A stretch of DNA of 64,000 nucleotides from positions 62,001 to 126,000 of the forward strand of contig JAPPLM010000042.1 of NCBI GenBank assembly GCA_028874195.1. Reading direction: 5' to 3'. This DNA is from Chloroflexota bacterium (GTDB lineage: Bacteria > Chloroflexota > UBA11872 > VXOZ01). The translations under genes were made by a program, and so were the position numbers. Below are positions 55,758 to 64,000 of the stretch, one piece after another. The stretch's first letter is position 1; every line of letters starts with the position of its first letter. Under the pieces are notes generated by a model. That model had not been told where the DNA came from. It was given only the letters and a program-made list of their open reading frames with translations, and made no database searches.

Positions 55758-56807
55758 TTAGATCAGTTCTACCTCTTGCAGGAGTTCAAGTGTGCCGCGC
55801 AGGTCGGCGAGATCGCTGAGATCGATATCGGGTGTCTCAATCGAAGAGAGTGGCGGCAGATCGGAATGGGCCGCAACCCCTTGTGCCAGCGGATACTCGT
55901 ACGTCTTTGAGGAGAAGTACTCTTGAGACTGCTGCGAGAGAAGATAGGCCACAAATTGCTCAGCGGCAGCGTGATTCTGCGAACCCGCAATGATGCCTGC
56001 GCCGGCCACGTTGATGAGCGAGCCCAGATCGCCATTGGGCGGGAAATAGTTATCGGCGGGCACATTGCCCTGCTCGGCGCGAATGCGGAAGAGGTAGTAG
56101 TGGTTGACGAAACCAACGCCAATTTCCCCGTCCACGGCAGCCTGCACTGTAGGCGTATTCTTGGGGTAGACGTTCGGTTCGTTGGCTTTGATGCCCTCCA
56201 ACCAGGCACGGGTTCCATCATTGCCGAGCGACACGCGCATGGCGGTGACGAACGCCTGGAACGAACCGTTCGTGGGCGCCCAACCGATGCGGCCCTTCCA
56301 ACTCGGGTCGACGAAATCGAGAATTGAGGGCGGGAGGGTTTCCGCCGGCGCGCTCTCCGTGTTGTGCACTACCACACGCGCGCGGCCGGAGGCGCCAACC
56401 CACATTCCCTCCGGTGAACGGAAGCGTGGTTCCACTGCGTTGAGGATTGCTTCGGGCAGGGCAGCAAGGCGATTCTCGATCTGCAACGCGCCCAGAGCGC
56501 CGGCATCCTGTCCATAGAAAACGTCAGCGGGGCTGTTGGCGCCCTCTTCAAGGATGGTCGCCGCAATTTCGGCGGTGCCGCCATATTTTACTTGAATATC
56601 GATGCCGGTGTCATTGCCAAACTGCTCCAACAGCGGCCCGACCAAACTCTCACTGCGACCGGAATACACCGTGAGACTAGACGGTTCGGATTCAGAAGTA
56701 TCAGCAGTTTCATCAGGCGTGACGACTACTTGGCCGCATGCCGCCCCAATTGCGACGGGAAGCAACGCAGCCGTTGCCTTGAGAAGAGTACGACGATTTA
56801 CATACAC
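55758..56807 (-). CDS. Iron(III) ABC transporter substrate-binding lipoprotein
   Basis: 349 residues. Signal MYVNRRTLLKATAALLPVAI ends in a lipobox (IGAAC), with an Asp/Glu/Ser-rich linker after it. The mature protein is a class II periplasmic binding fold: SLTVYSGRSESLVGPLLE at the N-terminus and VGFVNHYYLFRIR with the paired Tyr that bind Fe(III) in FutA/FbpA proteins. First gene of the operon; palindromic operators lie 180-270 bp upstream. Confidence 0.93.
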   Translation of the reverse strand: MYVNRRTLLKATAALLPVAIGAACGQVVVTPDETADTSESEPSSLTVYSGRSESLVGPLLEQFGNDTGIDIQVKYGGTAEIAATILEEGANSPADVFYGQDAGALGALQIENRLAALPEAILNAVEPRFRSPEGMWVGASGRARVVVHNTESAPAETLPPSILDFVDPSWKGRIGWAPTNGSFQAFVTAMRVSLGNDGTRAWLEGIKANEPNVYPKNTPTVQAAVDGEIGVGFVNHYYLFRIRAEQGNVPADNYFPPNGDLGSLINVAGAGIIAGSQNHAAAEQFVAYLLSQQSQEYFSSKTYEYPLAQGVAAHSDLPPLSSIETPDIDLSDLADLRGTLELLQEVELI

Positions 56808-56986
56808 GTATGATGGCTCCTTTGCATGCCACTATGCTTGCGTATTCGCTATGTCTTGTCATGCGCTTCAAGGCCTTTGAGCACAAGTTTCGCCAACGAG
56901 GCAACCCGGCACAAACCGGACCTTTTCTGGCGCTTGGAAGTTAGTGCCTCGCGTCAGAATGTTAGAGGTTAGCCTGATTGGCAAAA

Positions 56987-57002
56987 GTTAAGGTACCTTA
57001 AC
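56987..57002. promoter_or_regulatory. Palindromic operator 1 (DtxR/MntR-like)
   Basis: Perfect 16-bp palindrome GTTAAGGTACCTTAAC. The half-sites TTAAGG/CCTTAA recur at 57058-57075. It lies 180 bp upstream of the iron-binding-protein start. The form differs from a Fur box and resembles DtxR/IdeR or MntR operators; a third weak element AGGTTAGCCTGA is at 56966-56977. Confidence 0.5.
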
Positions 57003-57057
57003 CTCCAAAGAGAGTCAAGCGATTCCGGGCAAAAACCTAGAATATGACTAGGGATTA

Positions 57058-57075
57058 AATTAAGGCGCCTTATTT
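57058..57075. promoter_or_regulatory. Palindromic operator 2
   Basis: TAAGGCGCCTTA (57061-57072) is a perfect 12-bp palindrome, flanked by AA/TT pairs with one mismatch. It shares TAAGG...CCTTA half-sites with operator 1, 56 bp away start to start (57002 to 57058). Confidence 0.45.
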
Positions 57076-57376
57076 GGTGTTAATGGTAATGCCTTAGCCG
57101 CTCTCTTTGACGTCTGCGCGGATTCCAGAGATCGAGTGGGTGCGTTGGGTTCTCTTGACTTCATGATCGTCGAGATTCTCCTGGATGCGTGTCGCTTCAA
57201 ATCCTACTTATCAGATGGGTTTTCAGCACGATCACATGATCGAAGCGGAGTGCAGCCGAGGAGTGATGGTGATAAAATCCTCCAGAGGGCTGCTCAGTTC
57301 GCTCTTTCCCACCCTGCCCTCTCACATTTCGACGAGACCCTGAGCTTTGCTCCATCGCCGTACGGAGTAGTGTTCC

Positions 57377-59572
57377 TTGATCACAAATCCTGATGCCTTG
57401 CTGGCAAATCTTAATGAACCGCAGCAACGCGCGGTTGAGACGACGAATGGTCCCGTACTCATCTTGGCCGGAGCCGGTTCCGGCAAGACACGGGTGATCG
57501 TCCACCGCATTGCCTATCTCATGCTCGCCAAGCGCGTGCCGCCGTGGCAGATTTTGGGGGTTACGTTTACAAATAAAGCTGCTGGAGAAATGCGCGACCG
57601 GGTACGGGAACTCGCAGGGCCGATTGGCGATAACGTGCTGCTGAGCACGTTCCATGCGTTCTGCTCGCGCATCCTGCGCCGTGAACTCCGGCGGCTCGGC
57701 TGGGAAGAAGGCTTCACGATTTACGATGACGCCGACCAGTTATCCGTCATTAAAGACGTGCTCAAGGCCCTCGATATCAATGAAAAGCGGCTAAGCCCCC
57801 GTGCCGTCTTGAACACCATATCCCGCGCCAAGGACGAACTTATCACCCCGCACGTGTTTGCCGAGCACGCCCAAGGACCTTTTGAAGAAGCCGCGGCGCG
57901 GGTTTACCGGCGCTATCAAGACACCCTCCGCAATGCCAATGCCCTCGACTTCAATGATCTCATCATGTTCGTGGTGCAACTCTTTCGCGAGTTTCCCGAC
58001 GTGCGCGAACACTATCAGGACCGCTTTCGCTACATCATGGTTGACGAATACCAGGATACGAACCATGCGCAATACGAGTTGGTGCGGCTGCTGTCTGCGA
58101 AGTACCGCAATCTCTGCGTCGTGGGTGACGACGACCAAGGCATCTACAGTTGGCGGGGCGCCGACCTGCGCAACATCCTGGATTTCGAGCGTGAATATGA
58201 CGACGCGGCCGTCATAAAGCTGGAGCAGAATTATCGCTCCACACAAAACATCCTGGATGCCGCCCACGGTATCATTAGCCGCTTGCCAAACCGCCGCGAC
58301 AAGCGGCTGTGGACGGAAAACGGCGGCGGCGCGCCGCTGGTGGTCTTGCCTGCGCTCGATGAGGAAGATGAGGCGCGCCTCATTGTGAATACAGTGCGCC
58401 GTTTGCAGGACGAGGGTCTTGGCTTGAGCGATTGCGTTGTGATGTATCGCACCAACGCGCAATCGCGCGCTTTGGAAGATGCTTTGGTGACGTATGGCAT
58501 TCCCTATCAACTGGTAGGGGGCGTTGCGTTTTATCAACGGCGGGAGGTCAAGGACGCCTTGGCCTATCTGCGGGTGGTTCACAATCTCAGTGACAGCCTC
58601 AATTTTCGGCGCATTGTGAACGTGCCGCCGCGCGGGATTGGCGCCAAGACGTTCGCGGCGCTCTCAATGTGGGCCGAAATGCAGGGAACTCCCCCTGCTG
58701 AGGCGGTCTTGCGGCTGGCGGCTGGCGATGTCACGGACCCCTTGCCGGTGACGGCGCGGGCGCGCGTTGCGCTGGAGAGCCTCGGTCACCTGCTCAGCGG
58801 ATTTCGTCGTGAGATGGAGCGTTTGCCCCTGAGCGAGTTTGTGAAGACGGTCGTCCGGGAGAGCGGGTATCTGGAGCATATTCGCAATAATGACAACCCA
58901 GAGGAGGCGATAGACCGCGAGGAGAACCTGGATGAGTTGGTGGCTGCCGCCGCGCGCTTTGACGAGGTTGAACCACCTCAAGGTCTGAGCCTCTTTCTGC
59001 ACGAAGCAACGCTAGTTGCCGATGTCGATCGCATGAACGAGGACGGCGGCCTGACCCTCATGACGATGCATAACGCCAAGGGTTTGGAGTTTCCGGCGGT
59101 GTTTGTGGCGGGGATGGAGGAGGAGCTCTTCCCGCACATTCGCTCGCTTGACGATCCGGAGCAGTTGGCGGAGGAGCGGCGGCTGTGCTACGTGGCGCTC
59201 ACGCGGGCCAAGGAGCGGCTCTACCTGCTCTATGCCGCCCGGCGCTACAGCAGCCAGTCGCTTGGCAGGATTCCTTCACGCTTCATCACGGAACTGCCCA
59301 TGGAGCTTGTGACCGGTCCCGGTATGCACATGCAAACCCCGGTGGAGTCTGTGTGGCAAGGGTCGCGGTCTGCTTCCCCTCCGCAGCGCGAGCCGGCATC
59401 TCAGGAGCAGAAGTACCGCGACGGCGACCGGGTGCGGCACACGGTTTTCGGCGAAGGCAGGGTAGTGAGCAGCAAGATCACCGACACGGACGAAGAAGTG
59501 ACCGTCGCCTTCCCCGACATTGGCATCAAGCGCCTCTCCGCCTCGTTCGCGCCGCTGGAGAAGCTTGGGTAG
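57377..59572 (+). CDS. pcrA: UvrD/PcrA-family 3'-5' DNA helicase
   Basis: 731 residues from TTG 57377; the first in-frame codons ITNPDALLANLNEPQQRAV are already conserved. Walker A ILAGAGSGKTRVIVHRIAYL, then TFHAFCSRILRRE, VDEYQDTNHAQY (motif II), DDDQGIYSWRGAD, TMHNAKGLEFPAVFVAG and VALTRAKERLYLL. The C-terminal ~45 residues (GDRVRHTVFGEGRVVSS) form the Tudor-like domain that binds RNA polymerase in PcrA/UvrD. Functions in nucleotide-excision repair and removal of stalled complexes. Confidence 0.94.
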   Translation: MITNPDALLANLNEPQQRAVETTNGPVLILAGAGSGKTRVIVHRIAYLMLAKRVPPWQILGVTFTNKAAGEMRDRVRELAGPIGDNVLLSTFHAFCSRILRRELRRLGWEEGFTIYDDADQLSVIKDVLKALDINEKRLSPRAVLNTISRAKDELITPHVFAEHAQGPFEEAAARVYRRYQDTLRNANALDFNDLIMFVVQLFREFPDVREHYQDRFRYIMVDEYQDTNHAQYELVRLLSAKYRNLCVVGDDDQGIYSWRGADLRNILDFEREYDDAAVIKLEQNYRSTQNILDAAHGIISRLPNRRDKRLWTENGGGAPLVVLPALDEEDEARLIVNTVRRLQDEGLGLSDCVVMYRTNAQSRALEDALVTYGIPYQLVGGVAFYQRREVKDALAYLRVVHNLSDSLNFRRIVNVPPRGIGAKTFAALSMWAEMQGTPPAEAVLRLAAGDVTDPLPVTARARVALESLGHLLSGFRREMERLPLSEFVKTVVRESGYLEHIRNNDNPEEAIDREENLDELVAAAARFDEVEPPQGLSLFLHEATLVADVDRMNEDGGLTLMTMHNAKGLEFPAVFVAGMEEELFPHIRSLDDPEQLAEERRLCYVALTRAKERLYLLYAARRYSSQSLGRIPSRFITELPMELVTGPGMHMQTPVESVWQGSRSASPPQREPASQEQKYRDGDRVRHTVFGEGRVVSSKITDTDEEVTVAFPDIGIKRLSASFAPLEKLG

Positions 59573-59602
59573 CCAACGCTAAAAAGCCAGTATCCGTTCG
59601 TC

Positions 59603-59637
59603 CCCGTATCAAGTACGGGACAGGCTCAGAGCCTGTC
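59603..59637. repeat. Two adjoining hairpins after the helicase gene
   Basis: CCCGTA/TACGGG (59603-59608 with 59614-59619, loop TCAAG) and GACAGGCT/AGCCTGTC (59619-59626 with 59630-59637, loop CAG). The second, with GTCGAAGG after it, is a variant of the CTTCGACAAGCTCAG family. Possible transcript end, but no T-run. Confidence 0.55.
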
Positions 59638-59669
59638 GAAGGACGGATGACTACTATTCTCGCACCCTC

Positions 59670-59954
59670 CTAGGTTCCATTCCCGCCGGTGGCGGTCGGG
59701 GAGGGCGGTGGTATAACAGTAGGGATAGACTCCGTCCCGTTTCCGCCGGTTATCTCGGCCACTGCGAAGAACTCCACATACACCACTCCTCCAATGACAA
59801 GCGCCAGCAACGACAGTGTTCCCAGCACGATGAATATGACGCCTGCCAAGTGGTGCGCGTCACTGCGGTTTTGACGCACCAGCCAGATGCCGGCGACCAG
59901 TAGGATTGCAGCAGGCGATCCCAGCAGGAGAAGTAGGTACAGCAACGTTACCAT
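59670..59954 (-). CDS. Small membrane protein, tandem paralogue A
   Basis: 94 residues: two membrane helices (~3-25 and ~35-65) joined by IWLVRQNRSDAHHLAGV, then a Pro/Thr/Ser/Gly-rich tail (TVIPPPSPTATGGNGT). GGAAGGAGCG precedes the ATG. About half the residues are shared with the protein at 60015-60290, and the gap between the genes is 60 bp. Function unknown. Confidence 0.75.
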   Translation of the reverse strand: MVTLLYLLLLLGSPAAILLVAGIWLVRQNRSDAHHLAGVIFIVLGTLSLLALVIGGVVYVEFFAVAEITGGNGTESIPTVIPPPSPTATGGNGT

Positions 59955-60014
59955 GGCTGGACGCTCCTTCCAGATTAGCTTGTATGAGTTGAGTTCCCCG
60001 CACGGAGCACGCGC

Positions 60015-60290
60015 TCAGTTTCCACCCCCGCTTGTGGGAGTAGGAGAGGGAGACGGTATGGGACTAGGCATAGGAATAGGCGTTACTCCACCCTCGGAGG
60101 TAACTGAGACGGGAATCGAAGGCACAAGCACAGCAGAGAACGACAGCAACAGCAGTCCCAAAACGATCCCGATGACGCCTGTCAAGTGGTGGGCAGTGCT
60201 CCGGTTCTCCCGCACCAACCAGATGCCGGCGATCAGGAGGATTGCGGCGGGCAATCCCAATATGAGAAGAAGGTACAGCAAGGCTCCCAT
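60015..60290 (-). CDS. Small membrane protein, tandem paralogue B
   Basis: 91 residues from the ATG at 60290 (GAGGAG about 7 nt upstream; an in-frame GTG three codons earlier is too close to the site). LLYLLLILGLPAAILLIAGI and WLVRENRSTAHHLTGVIGIVLG match paralogue A closely; the tail PIPMPSPIPSPSPTPTS is longer in Pro-Ser repeats. Two membrane helices with a disordered extracytoplasmic or cytoplasmic tail. Function unknown. Confidence 0.75.
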   Translation of the reverse strand: MGALLYLLLILGLPAAILLIAGIWLVRENRSTAHHLTGVIGIVLGLLLLSFSAVLVPSIPVSVTSEGGVTPIPMPSPIPSPSPTPTSGGGN

Positions 60291-60470
60291 GACCGACACT
60301 CCTCTATGCGGTGATAGAACACGCTACCGTCCGCTGCGTTAAGCGTACCACTGATCTGCTGCCTGTCAGCCTTGAAAGGGAGGGTTATTAGGATATTCTT
60401 AGGTTAGAAGCAATGTGACGTGCTGCGATGGAGCAGTTCTGGGTCTACAGAGAAACATCCGCTTAGGGAT

Positions 60471-61505
60471 TTAGAGCAGCAGACTCGCGTCGCCGAAGCT
60501 GTAGAAGCGATAGTTTTCTTCGATTGCCGCCCGGTAGATGCGCTTGAGTTCATCCAAGCCCGTATACGCTGCCACGAGCAGCAGCAGGGTCGAGCGGGGC
60601 AGGTGGAAGTTCGTCAGGATGCCGTCGACCACGCGGAACGTATAGCCGGGGTAGATGTAGAGGCGCGTTTCGCCGCTGAAAGGCTGCATCACTCCCTGCG
60701 CATCAGCGGCGCTTTCCAGCGCGCGCACGCTCGTTGTCCCTACCGCTATCACTCTGCCTTGCCGCGCCTTGGTTTCTTGAATCAGTTGTACCGTCGCCGC
60801 GGGCACTTCTAGGTACTCGCTGTGGATAGGGTGCTGCAACGGGTCGGCCTCGCGGATGGGCTGGAACGTGTCCAAGCCGATGTGGAGCGTAATGAAACCG
60901 AAACGCACACCGTATGCCTCGAGGTCTTGGACGAGCCGCGGCGTGAAGTGCAGACCGGCGGTGGGCGCGGCGGCAGAGCCGCTTACGCGGGCATAGGTAG
61001 TCTGGTAGCGGTCGGGATCCTCAAGGGGTTTTCGAATGTACGGCGGCAGCGGCACGGTACCGCTGCGCTCGAGCACAGCGGCCGGGTCTACTAGAAAGTG
61101 AACGAGCCGCTTGCCGTGTGGGAGCACTTCACCGATTTCAACAACGTCGGGGACATTGCTGTCGCTGGAATCCAAGAGAACACGCACACCGGGCCTGAGG
61201 CGTTGGGAAGGGCGTACCAGCGCCTCCCAGGCGTCCTCTTGTCGTGGGCGCAGCAAGAGCAACTCGACTTTGCCTCCGGTTGCCTCGCGCCGGCCGAAGA
61301 GGCGCGCATGTATGACACGAGTATCGTTGGCCACCAGCACGTCGCCGGGCTGCAGGAAATCCGCTAGGTGGGCGACACGGCTATGTTGAATCTCGCCCGT
61401 GCTCCGTTGGTAAACGAGCAACCGGGCCGCGTCGCGGGGTTCGCACGGCTGTTGCGCGATGTAGTGCGGCGGAAGCGCGTAGTCGAGGTCTTCAAGCCGA
61501 ATCAT
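60471..61505 (-). CDS. queA: tRNA preQ1(34) S-adenosylmethionine ribosyltransferase-isomerase
   Basis: 344 residues. DYALPPHYIAQQPCEPRDAARLLV near the N-terminus (first 20 residues of it are diagnostic), VLVANDTRVIHARLFG, PTAGLHFTPRLV and TNFHLPRSTLLLLVAAYTG are all QueA-specific. It transfers the ribose of SAM to preQ1 at the tRNA wobble position to make epoxyqueuosine. Stands alone; tgt is not in the window. Confidence 0.96.
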   Translation of the reverse strand: MIRLEDLDYALPPHYIAQQPCEPRDAARLLVYQRSTGEIQHSRVAHLADFLQPGDVLVANDTRVIHARLFGRREATGGKVELLLLRPRQEDAWEALVRPSQRLRPGVRVLLDSSDSNVPDVVEIGEVLPHGKRLVHFLVDPAAVLERSGTVPLPPYIRKPLEDPDRYQTTYARVSGSAAAPTAGLHFTPRLVQDLEAYGVRFGFITLHIGLDTFQPIREADPLQHPIHSEYLEVPAATVQLIQETKARQGRVIAVGTTSVRALESAADAQGVMQPFSGETRLYIYPGYTFRVVDGILTNFHLPRSTLLLLVAAYTGLDELKRIYRAAIEENYRFYSFGDASLLL

Positions 61506-61580
61506 AGTCCCTCTGCTATCATGGGGTGGACTTTCTCTCGTCGTGATGACACGTACATAGAATAGGGTGTAGTTCCGTCC

Positions 61581-62537
61581 ATGGCAGCGCTAACAGTAGT
61601 CTTGTCGACATGGAGTGAGCGTCAGGACAAAGTTGAGCAATTACGACATAGATTCTCGCAGATCGAATTCGTCGTGCCAAGCAATGACGCCGAGTATGCC
61701 GAGGTCATGCCACGGGTCCACGTCGTGGTGGGGCGTTTGCCACAAGAGTTGTTGCCCCATGCGCACAACCTACGTTGGGTCCAGAATCAAGGCGCGGGTG
61801 TCGACCGGCTGCTGACTCCTGAGATTGTAGACTCCGATGTTGTTGTAACGAATGCACAGGGTCAGCACGCGCCACAGATTTCTGAACACGTGCTCACCAT
61901 GATGCTCTGTTTTGCACGGGACTTCCGCAAAGTCCTGCAGGCGCAACGTGACCACGTGTGGCGGCCGCCGGGCTTCAACCCCTTTTGCCTGGAAGGTCAG
62001 ACACTCGGTGTGATTGGGGCAGGCGGGATCGGCAGAGCACTGGCCGCGAAAGCCCACCACCTAGGCATGCGCGTGATTGGACTGCGCCGCAATCCGAAGG
62101 AACGGCCCGCATATCTCGATGTGTTGGTGGGAGTGGACGGACTGCACGGACTCTTGCGCGAATCGGACCATGTCGCAGTGTGCTGCCCGCTCACCCGGGA
62201 GACGACGGGGTTGATAGGGGCTAAGGAACTTCGTCTGATGAAGTCTACCGCGTACATCTACAACATTGGTCGCGGTAAGATCATTCAGGCAGAGCCGCTG
62301 TTGCAAGCGCTGAAGGAAGGCTGGATCGCAGGGGCCGGCCTTGATGTGACAGACCCCGAACCACTCCCCCCGGACGCTGAACTCTGGGACTTGCCAAACG
62401 TCATAGTTACTCAGCACACCTCTGGGTCGGTGCCGGACAACGACGATCGCTTCTTTGACCTGCTGGAAGAGAACATTGGGCGTTTCCTAAATGGCGAACC
62501 GCTTCTCAACGTGGTGGACAAGGAGGCGGGCTACTAA
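61581..62537 (+). CDS. D-2-hydroxyacid dehydrogenase
   Basis: 318 residues. NAD-binding GVIGAGGIGRALAAKA (~143-158), the catalytic Arg in YNIGRGKIIQ, the Glu in DVTDPEPLP and the His in VIVTQHTSGS. The N-terminal substrate domain contains WVQNQGAGVDRLL. It reduces 2-oxo acids to D-2-hydroxyacids with NADH or NADPH; substrate unclear (glyoxylate/hydroxypyruvate and phosphoglycerate enzymes are relatives). It is divergent from queA by 75 bp. Confidence 0.9.
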   Translation: MAALTVVLSTWSERQDKVEQLRHRFSQIEFVVPSNDAEYAEVMPRVHVVVGRLPQELLPHAHNLRWVQNQGAGVDRLLTPEIVDSDVVVTNAQGQHAPQISEHVLTMMLCFARDFRKVLQAQRDHVWRPPGFNPFCLEGQTLGVIGAGGIGRALAAKAHHLGMRVIGLRRNPKERPAYLDVLVGVDGLHGLLRESDHVAVCCPLTRETTGLIGAKELRLMKSTAYIYNIGRGKIIQAEPLLQALKEGWIAGAGLDVTDPEPLPPDAELWDLPNVIVTQHTSGSVPDNDDRFFDLLEENIGRFLNGEPLLNVVDKEAGY

Positions 62538-62744
62538 GCGCCTTCTTTCAAAGGATTAGCTGGAAGTGACCTTGGGGAAGTTCAAACCGCGCCGTTCGCT
62601 TTAGTGGAATTCCCGCTGGGGTTTGTTTGGGAACGGGCGCGGGTAGCGCTGGTAGCATAAGGGCGCAAGCGCTTTGCCTGAGACATTGCACAGCAACGAT
62701 CGGAATACGCGGACAATGCACGCACCTCAAGGGAAGTCGAGAAC

Positions 62745-63773
62745 GTGATAACCGTCGTCGGCACCGGCACGTGGGGCACCACGTTAGCGGTGCAACTCGC
62801 ACGCGCTGACCGTAGCGTCCGCTGGCTTGCCCGCACTGACGACGAGGCCGTGCAGTTGCGTGAATCGGGTGAGAACCAGCGCTTCTTGCCTGGCACGGAA
62901 ATACCGCCCGCCATCCACATCACGAGCGACCCTCTGGAAGCGCTGGAAGGCAGTGACCTCATACTCCTCGTGGTGCCGTCGGAAGCGATGCGCCGGAACG
63001 TCCGTTGGATCGCGCCGGGTATAGCAACAGACTCCATTCTCGTCTCCGCCACCAAGGGTCTCGAAACTGATGCCGGCAAAACAATGTCGGCTCTCATTAG
63101 TGAAGAGTTGCCGAATCTCGCATCCGATCGCATTCTGGCGCTCTCCGGACCTAATCTCGCCCGCGAAATTGCCAAGGGCCAACCCGCCGCCGCGGTGCTG
63201 GCAGGGAAAGACCCCCAGCTTACGCGACAGGCGCGGGAGATGCTCATGCTCCCGCGTTTTCGCATTTACACGAGCACCGATGTCTTTGGCGTTGAGTTGG
63301 GAGGAGCGCTGAAGAACGTGATGGCGATTGTCGCCGGCATCTGCGACGGCTTGCGCATTGGCGATAACGCCAAAGCGGCGCTCCTGACGCGCGGCGTGGC
63401 CGAGATGACGCGCCTTGGTGTGGCGATGGGTGCGCAGCCGCTCACCTTTGCGGGACTTGCCGGCCTCGGCGATCTCATGGCCACCTGCGCCAGCCGCCAA
63501 AGTCGCAACCGGCACGTTGGCGAGCAACTGGCGCAAGGAGAGTCACTCGAAGCCATTCTGGCAGCTATGACCAATGTGGCCGAGGGTGTGCCAACAACGC
63601 GCGCCGCCCTGCGCTTGGCGCGCAGCTTGCACGTGGAACTGCCAATTACCGAGTTGCTGCATGATGTCCTTTTCGGCGGCACCACGGTGGCCCAAGCGAC
63701 GGTTGAACTGCTGGAACGCGCGCCGCGAGATGAGCTTGATGGACTCAGGATGAATTCTTCTACGCGAAACTAG
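62745..63773 (+). CDS. gpsA: Glycerol-3-phosphate dehydrogenase [NAD(P)+]
   Basis: 342 residues from GTG 62745. ITVVGTGTWGTTLAVQLARA cofactor site, SATKGLE, LSGPNLAREIAKGQPAA, and the catalytic Lys in ELGGALKNVMAI; GLAGLGDLMATCAS in the C-terminal domain. It makes sn-glycerol 3-phosphate for membrane phospholipids, implying ester-linked bacterial lipids. 207 bp after the D-2-hydroxyacid dehydrogenase gene. Confidence 0.95.
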   Translation: MITVVGTGTWGTTLAVQLARADRSVRWLARTDDEAVQLRESGENQRFLPGTEIPPAIHITSDPLEALEGSDLILLVVPSEAMRRNVRWIAPGIATDSILVSATKGLETDAGKTMSALISEELPNLASDRILALSGPNLAREIAKGQPAAAVLAGKDPQLTRQAREMLMLPRFRIYTSTDVFGVELGGALKNVMAIVAGICDGLRIGDNAKAALLTRGVAEMTRLGVAMGAQPLTFAGLAGLGDLMATCASRQSRNRHVGEQLAQGESLEAILAAMTNVAEGVPTTRAALRLARSLHVELPITELLHDVLFGGTTVAQATVELLERAPRDELDGLRMNSSTRN

Positions 63774-64000
63774 CACCGAATTGAAGAGTCATTCAAATAG
63801 ACGGGCCCTGCAAGCACGCTAGATCGGAATAGGACCGCTTCTCATGCAGCGGTGATTTGCCGCACCAGATTCTCGCGGTTTCTCTCCGCCCCCGTGGAGG
63901 CGTGCTCTGCCGGCATTGGGGTCGTTGCCCTGGATCTTCATCCGCCGCTGGTTCCAGCGTTCGCCCGGAGCCGGCTTGCCTGAGCTTGACACAGGGCTGA
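63774..64000. other. Terminal intergenic segment
   Basis: 227 bp with no supported gene. It ends with GCCTGAGCTTGACACAGGG (63979-63997), a partial variant of the CTTCGACAAGCTCAG repeat. The next gene lies beyond the window. Confidence 0.5.

Larger units (their letters stand above)
56808..57376. other. Intergenic region between iron transporter and uvrD-type helicase
   Basis: 569 bp between divergent genes. The part near 56960-57075 contains palindromic operator candidates; the part from 57100 to 57376 has small frames but none with a ribosome-binding site or recognisable protein. A minus-strand promoter for the iron operon may be TTGCCA at 56978-56983 with a weak -10 near 56955. Confidence 0.5.

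Noticed and set aside
56987-57075. Fur box
   Set aside because: The palindromes TTAAGG...CCTTAA do not resemble the GATAATGATAATCATTATC-type Fur site.
57136-57393. An 85-residue frame upstream of the helicase gene
   Set aside because: No ribosome-binding site and no recognisable features; it overlaps the helicase start in another frame.

Overview
The window is a bacterial chromosome segment of fairly high G+C with dense genes on both strands. The housekeeping set (pyrR-pyrB-pyrC-carA-carB-pyrK, coaD to YceD to rpmF, fabD-fabG-accC-nusB, a zinc-ribbon L28, RecG with a long N-terminal extension, a 655-residue GyrB) and abundant short palindromic repeats fit Chloroflexota best, perhaps a marine or host-associated lineage. 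This placement is inference; there is no rRNA gene in the window to settle it.

Layout. 1-12 kb is an accessory catabolic zone: AAC(3)-family acetyltransferase (cut by the window edge), two Gfo/Idh/MocA oxidoreductases, an M55 D-aminopeptidase followed by a PIG-L-like lipoprotein with a degraded active site, a TIM-barrel sugar isomerase, EamA transporter, CPBP protease, an orphan sugar-binding lipoprotein and a sulfatase with an intact CxPSR motif. 12.3-20.7 kb is the most unusual part: an RND/MMPL transporter sits 27 bp upstream of a clear sterol 24-C-methyltransferase homologue, convergent with a 677-residue protein in which a complete GPP34 (GOLPH3-like) domain is fused to a cytochrome P450, next to a KshA/DAF-36-type Rieske oxygenase and an FAD amine-oxidase-like protein. 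Together they look like a sterol (or other polycyclic triterpenoid) alkylation, oxidation and transport island. 20.9-28.8 kb has an overlapping GH57/GT4 alpha-glucan pair, gyrB, a membrane protein with a near-leaderless promoter, a TIGR01777 epimerase and a beta-propeller lactonase.

29.3-37.6 kb is a six-gene pyrimidine operon on the minus strand. Its leader carries a readable PyrR attenuator: promoter, PyrR-binding hairpin, antiterminator pairing and intrinsic terminator, in that order. From 37.8 kb the plus strand carries coaD, a coiled-coil protein, a YceD protein, rpmF, a 184-bp MITE-like insertion, then fabD, fabG, accC and nusB, followed by a structured RNA candidate with a T-rich terminator. 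44.5-50.5 kb has rpmB, a FakA-type DAK2 protein, recG, a NUDIX hydrolase and rsmD. 50.5-57 kb (minus) has murG, a class V aminotransferase and a ferric-iron ABC transporter preceded by palindromic operators of DtxR/MntR-like form. 57.4-63.8 kb has a UvrD/PcrA helicase, two tandem paralogous small membrane proteins, queA, a D-2-hydroxyacid dehydrogenase and gpsA.

Three recurrent short repeat families (core CTTCGACAAGCTCAG; GCGGGGGCTTGTCCCCCGC with a GTAGC flank; CCGTCATTCC...GGAATGACGG) fill many intergenic gaps. No CRISPR array, transposase, rRNA gene or convincing tRNA gene was found.
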